From Thecamonas trahens ATCC 50062 (taxonomy: Eukaryota > Apusozoa > Apusomonadida > Apusomonadidae): a stretch of DNA of 29,705 bases. The translations under genes and the position numbers were made by a program. The stretch spans positions 213,846 to 243,550 of the forward strand of contig NW_013657631.1 of the NCBI RefSeq assembly GCF_000142905.1. The letters are read 5' to 3'. The notes beneath the pieces were generated by a model. The model did no database searches and had not been told where the DNA came from. It was given only the letters and a program-made list of their open reading frames with translations. The stretch's first letter is position 1, and each line of letters opens with the position of its first letter. Shown piece by piece: positions 27,464 to 29,705 of this stretch.

Positions 27464-28772
27464 CGAGGCGATCGGCAAGAGCAACCCACGAGCCGTCGCC
27501 GTTGAGAGTTCCGAGCGCCACGATCCACGGGGCGGGCGTCGAGGAGCCCATGACAAGGGTGAAGCCCTGCGAGGAGAAGCCGGTTGGAACCTCGAGTGTG
27601 CCCCACGAGCTCTGCGCCCCATTATTCAGTGAGATGACGACGCCGATGGGCTTGAGGCCGACGCCGAGGACGAGCTCAAAGCCGGCCTGCAGAAACTCTC
27701 TAAAATAGGTCGACTGCGAAACGTGGGTCGTCCACATTGTCGAGCCCGACGAGGTCAGCAGCTGCAGCTCGTTCTGCTTGATCAGGAACGGCTGCTTCTC
27801 GGCGAGCAGATAGTCGGCGCCGGCGGTGGAGATGAGCGTGAGATCAAGATAGGTTGTCGACGGGCTGAGATAAATCCGCGCGCCGGCGGCAGCGCTGCTG
27901 GCGACCGCCGCGTCAAAGACAGCGTACCGCGAGAGCTCGCACGTCTCCGAAAACGGTGGGCACTTGGAGACGACGCCGTAGACAACCGGCTCGGAGGAAC
28001 CGCATGTAAACGATCCAAACGACTCATCCGACGCGAGGCCCGAGGCATCGACAGCGGTCGAGAAGACTGGTGCGAGTGTGTTCTTCTCCCACCCAACCAG
28101 GTGCATGGTGACACCGGCCTGGCTCAACACTGCGCCTGACGCCACGTACAGTTCCTTGCACACCATCACGCCGCCGCCCGACAGCAGATTGATACCTCCA
28201 CCCACCGCTGGCGAGGCCTTTTGCGTGACTCCAGTTGCGCCATCGATGACCGCCACGTGGGTGTTGTTGGCGAGGAGGACGTTGCCGGCGTCGACGTCAA
28301 AGGTGACCGAGACAAAGTACGAGATGGGAACGCCCGAGCCAGGCACAAGCGACTTTGACCACAGGAACAAGATTCCCTTCTTGGCATCGGTGGCCACTCC
28401 GGTCACAAAGACCTCTCCATCGCTTCCACCGTGGGCCGAGACAAAGACCCGCCCGGCGGCGTCGACTGCCATGCCATCGATGGAGTACTGGGGCGGGGTG
28501 ATGCGGACCATGCCCGGCGCTGGACCGGACCCATCCCACGGAATCAGCACCAGACGATATCCGACGTTCAAAGAGTAGGCGGCAACAACCAATCCTGCAG
28601 GCGTCACCACGCTCGTCGAGATGGTGTCGTTGGTGTAGGAGATGCCCACCGACGACGCCGGCGGGCTCCAATCCGTGTAGCTGGCGCCAGCGGGAAGGCC
28701 ACGGAAAGGCGCGCTACCAGCAGCAAGGCCGCACAGCATGGCAATGATAGCTGTCAAGTACACCAGCGACAT
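27456..28772 (-). CDS. Secreted orphan protein, beta-rich
   Basis: Not assigned to a family. From the ATG at 28772 (438 residues): a signal peptide MSLVYLTAIIAMLCGLAAGS, then a long beta-rich sequence with alternating hydrophobics and Gly/Asp turns, such as SIDGMAVDAAGRVFVSAHGG, ISYFVSVTFDVDAGNVLLAN and THVAVIDGATGVTQKASPAV. The DAAGRVFV and DVDAGNVLLA patterns are typical of beta-propeller blades, so a secreted propeller is my best structural guess. Cys residues (VMVCKE, FTCGSS, KCPPFSETCEL) could form disulfides. No membrane anchor is seen at the C-terminus. The frame is intact. An in-frame extension upstream of 28772 has no ATG and is ignored. It is tandem with the coiled-coil gene. Confidence 0.75.
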   Translation of the reverse strand: MSLVYLTAIIAMLCGLAAGSAPFRGLPAGASYTDWSPPASSVGISYTNDTISTSVVTPAGLVVAAYSLNVGYRLVLIPWDGSGPAPGMVRITPPQYSIDGMAVDAAGRVFVSAHGGSDGEVFVTGVATDAKKGILFLWSKSLVPGSGVPISYFVSVTFDVDAGNVLLANNTHVAVIDGATGVTQKASPAVGGGINLLSGGGVMVCKELYVASGAVLSQAGVTMHLVGWEKNTLAPVFSTAVDASGLASDESFGSFTCGSSEPVVYGVVSKCPPFSETCELSRYAVFDAAVASSAAAGARIYLSPSTTYLDLTLISTAGADYLLAEKQPFLIKQNELQLLTSSGSTMWTTHVSQSTYFREFLQAGFELVLGVGLKPIGVVISLNNGAQSSWGTLEVPTGFSSQGFTLVMGSSTPAPWIVALGTLNGDGSWVALADRLVT

Positions 28773-29705
28773 GCAAAAGTGAGTACGAGGCAGGTAGTGC
28801 GCTTGCTCTGTCCGTGGTTGTCGTGACGTGGTGTGGCGCGTGTGACATGCGCTCCTTTTTCCGTGCAATCTTCCCCCCCTCTCTAGCTTTCACAGCCTCA
28901 TCACAGCCTTCTTGGCCCTCCCCAGGCACTGTGTGCAGAACCCTTACATTACCACTCTACCGATGGTAACTACTATGAGCAAGCTTACAACCTGTGAACC
29001 ATGTACACAGCTCGTGGCTGTTGCCACTACGGCAGATGACGACAGCTCACATTGCAAACTTCATTGCTTTCATTTATTGATGGCCAGTTGGCTTGATCCA
29101 CCATTCGCCACCAACTCTCAATTTGGTTGCAAATGAATCATTCGAGAGCATTCGTCTCCTCCCCCTCTGCACGGCCACGCCCACGCCACCCTTGAACCCC
29201 TCTCCCCCCCCCTGTACCCCCTCCCCCCTCCCCCCCCCCCCCCTCTCACTTCCTACTCCACCACCGAGTTGAGGGACTATGGTATGTTCGCACCATCACC
29301 ACCAGTATGGGTATAACACACATACCCACACACATACCCTTTCTCTATCTCCATACTCTTCATATGCCCTCTATACCCCCTTCTTCCCTCCTCCCCCCTC
29401 CCTGTCTGTGATCATGTGCGGTGGCTGCTTTTCCGACCACTTTTTGCTTCATTCCCCAGAAGAGGCATGGGGAGGGGAAGGGCGGGGGTGGGAGGGGGGG
29501 ATGGGGATGGGGATGGGCTACACCCACCCACCACCCACCACCCACCACCGACTACCACCACCCACCATGTAGAGGTTGTAGGGATTGCACACGTGCACGG
29601 GTATACGGTGCGGTATGCGGGGGTAGGGTAGGGGGGGGGGGGAGGGTGAGGAGGAGTTGGCTGGGCAGGGTGCCACCCAAAGCCAAGAAGGCAGGCGGTC
29701 CACGT
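28773..29705. other. Right-hand region without a convincing gene
   Basis: The first 100 bases are the leader and promoter side of the secreted orphan. About 28940-29150 is lower in GC than the rest and has no open frame of note. From 29150 on there are C tracts (29204-29212, 29223-29228, 29230-29243), CACA repeats near 29317-29335, a G-rich block near 29460-29515, CCACCCA repeats near 29520-29565 and a G run at 29631-29642. Two weak start candidates: ATG at 29279 directly followed by GTATGT (a possible donor), and ATG at 29414 opening MCGGCFSDHFLLHSPEEAW. Neither can be supported without the sequence to the right. Confidence 0.5.

Noticed and set aside
1-29705. CRISPR arrays, insertion sequences, transposase or viral genes
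   Set aside because: No repeat-spacer structure, no transposase or reverse-transcriptase motif and no terminal inverted repeats were seen in any frame; the tandem arrays lack spacers.

Overview
This is nuclear DNA from a GC-rich, gene-dense unicellular eukaryote. The evidence is eukaryote-only gene families (SAR1, a RABL3-type GTPase, a reticulon, a Tctex-type dynein light chain, FAM98), two clear GT-AG introns, and no bacterial operon signals. The dynein light chain fits a flagellate. The style (very high GC, mostly single-exon genes, long C/G tracts, short introns) makes me think of an apusomonad such as Thecamonas, but that is inference and I could not test it.

Layout, left to right. M1 aminopeptidase (+, 82-3173) faces RABL3-like GTPase (-, 3199-4062). 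A divergent region follows with a 34-nt minisatellite. MFS transporter (+, 4685-6243) faces reticulon (-, 6289-7019). After a repeat-rich divergent region, an ankyrin/fibronectin-III protein (+, 7849-10052, one intron) faces an M16C metalloprotease (-, 10064-13231). A signal-peptide, multi-pass membrane orphan (+, 13880-16149) faces a helical orphan with a poly-Glu stretch and Ser-rich tail (-, 16175-17046). A GT-B glycosyltransferase (+, 17663-19291) and SAR1 (+, 19390-19989) face FAM98 (-, 19994-21496). A Tctex-type dynein light chain (+, 22056-22622, one intron) faces a coiled-coil protein of about 1460 residues (-, 22738-27113). A secreted orphan (-, 27456-28772) follows, then about 930 bases of repeat-rich DNA without a convincing gene.

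Three patterns stand out. First, the strands alternate, giving six convergent pairs whose stop codons lie only 4 to 115 nt apart, each gap carrying a TAAA-type motif. Second, every divergent region holds its own simple or tandem repeat. Third, six of the fourteen main genes carry one reading-frame break, and all six breaks have the same sign (one base short). Base-call or assembly loss in G/C runs is the simplest reading; it is not proven.

There is no operon-like pathway. Several genes share a membrane-traffic and cytoskeleton theme (SAR1 for COPII, reticulon for ER tubules, RABL3-like GTPase, dynein light chain, a type II membrane glycosyltransferase), but closeness here need not mean joint function. 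The least explained genes are the membrane orphan at 13880-16149, the Ser-tail orphan at 16175-17046, the long coiled-coil protein and the secreted orphan.
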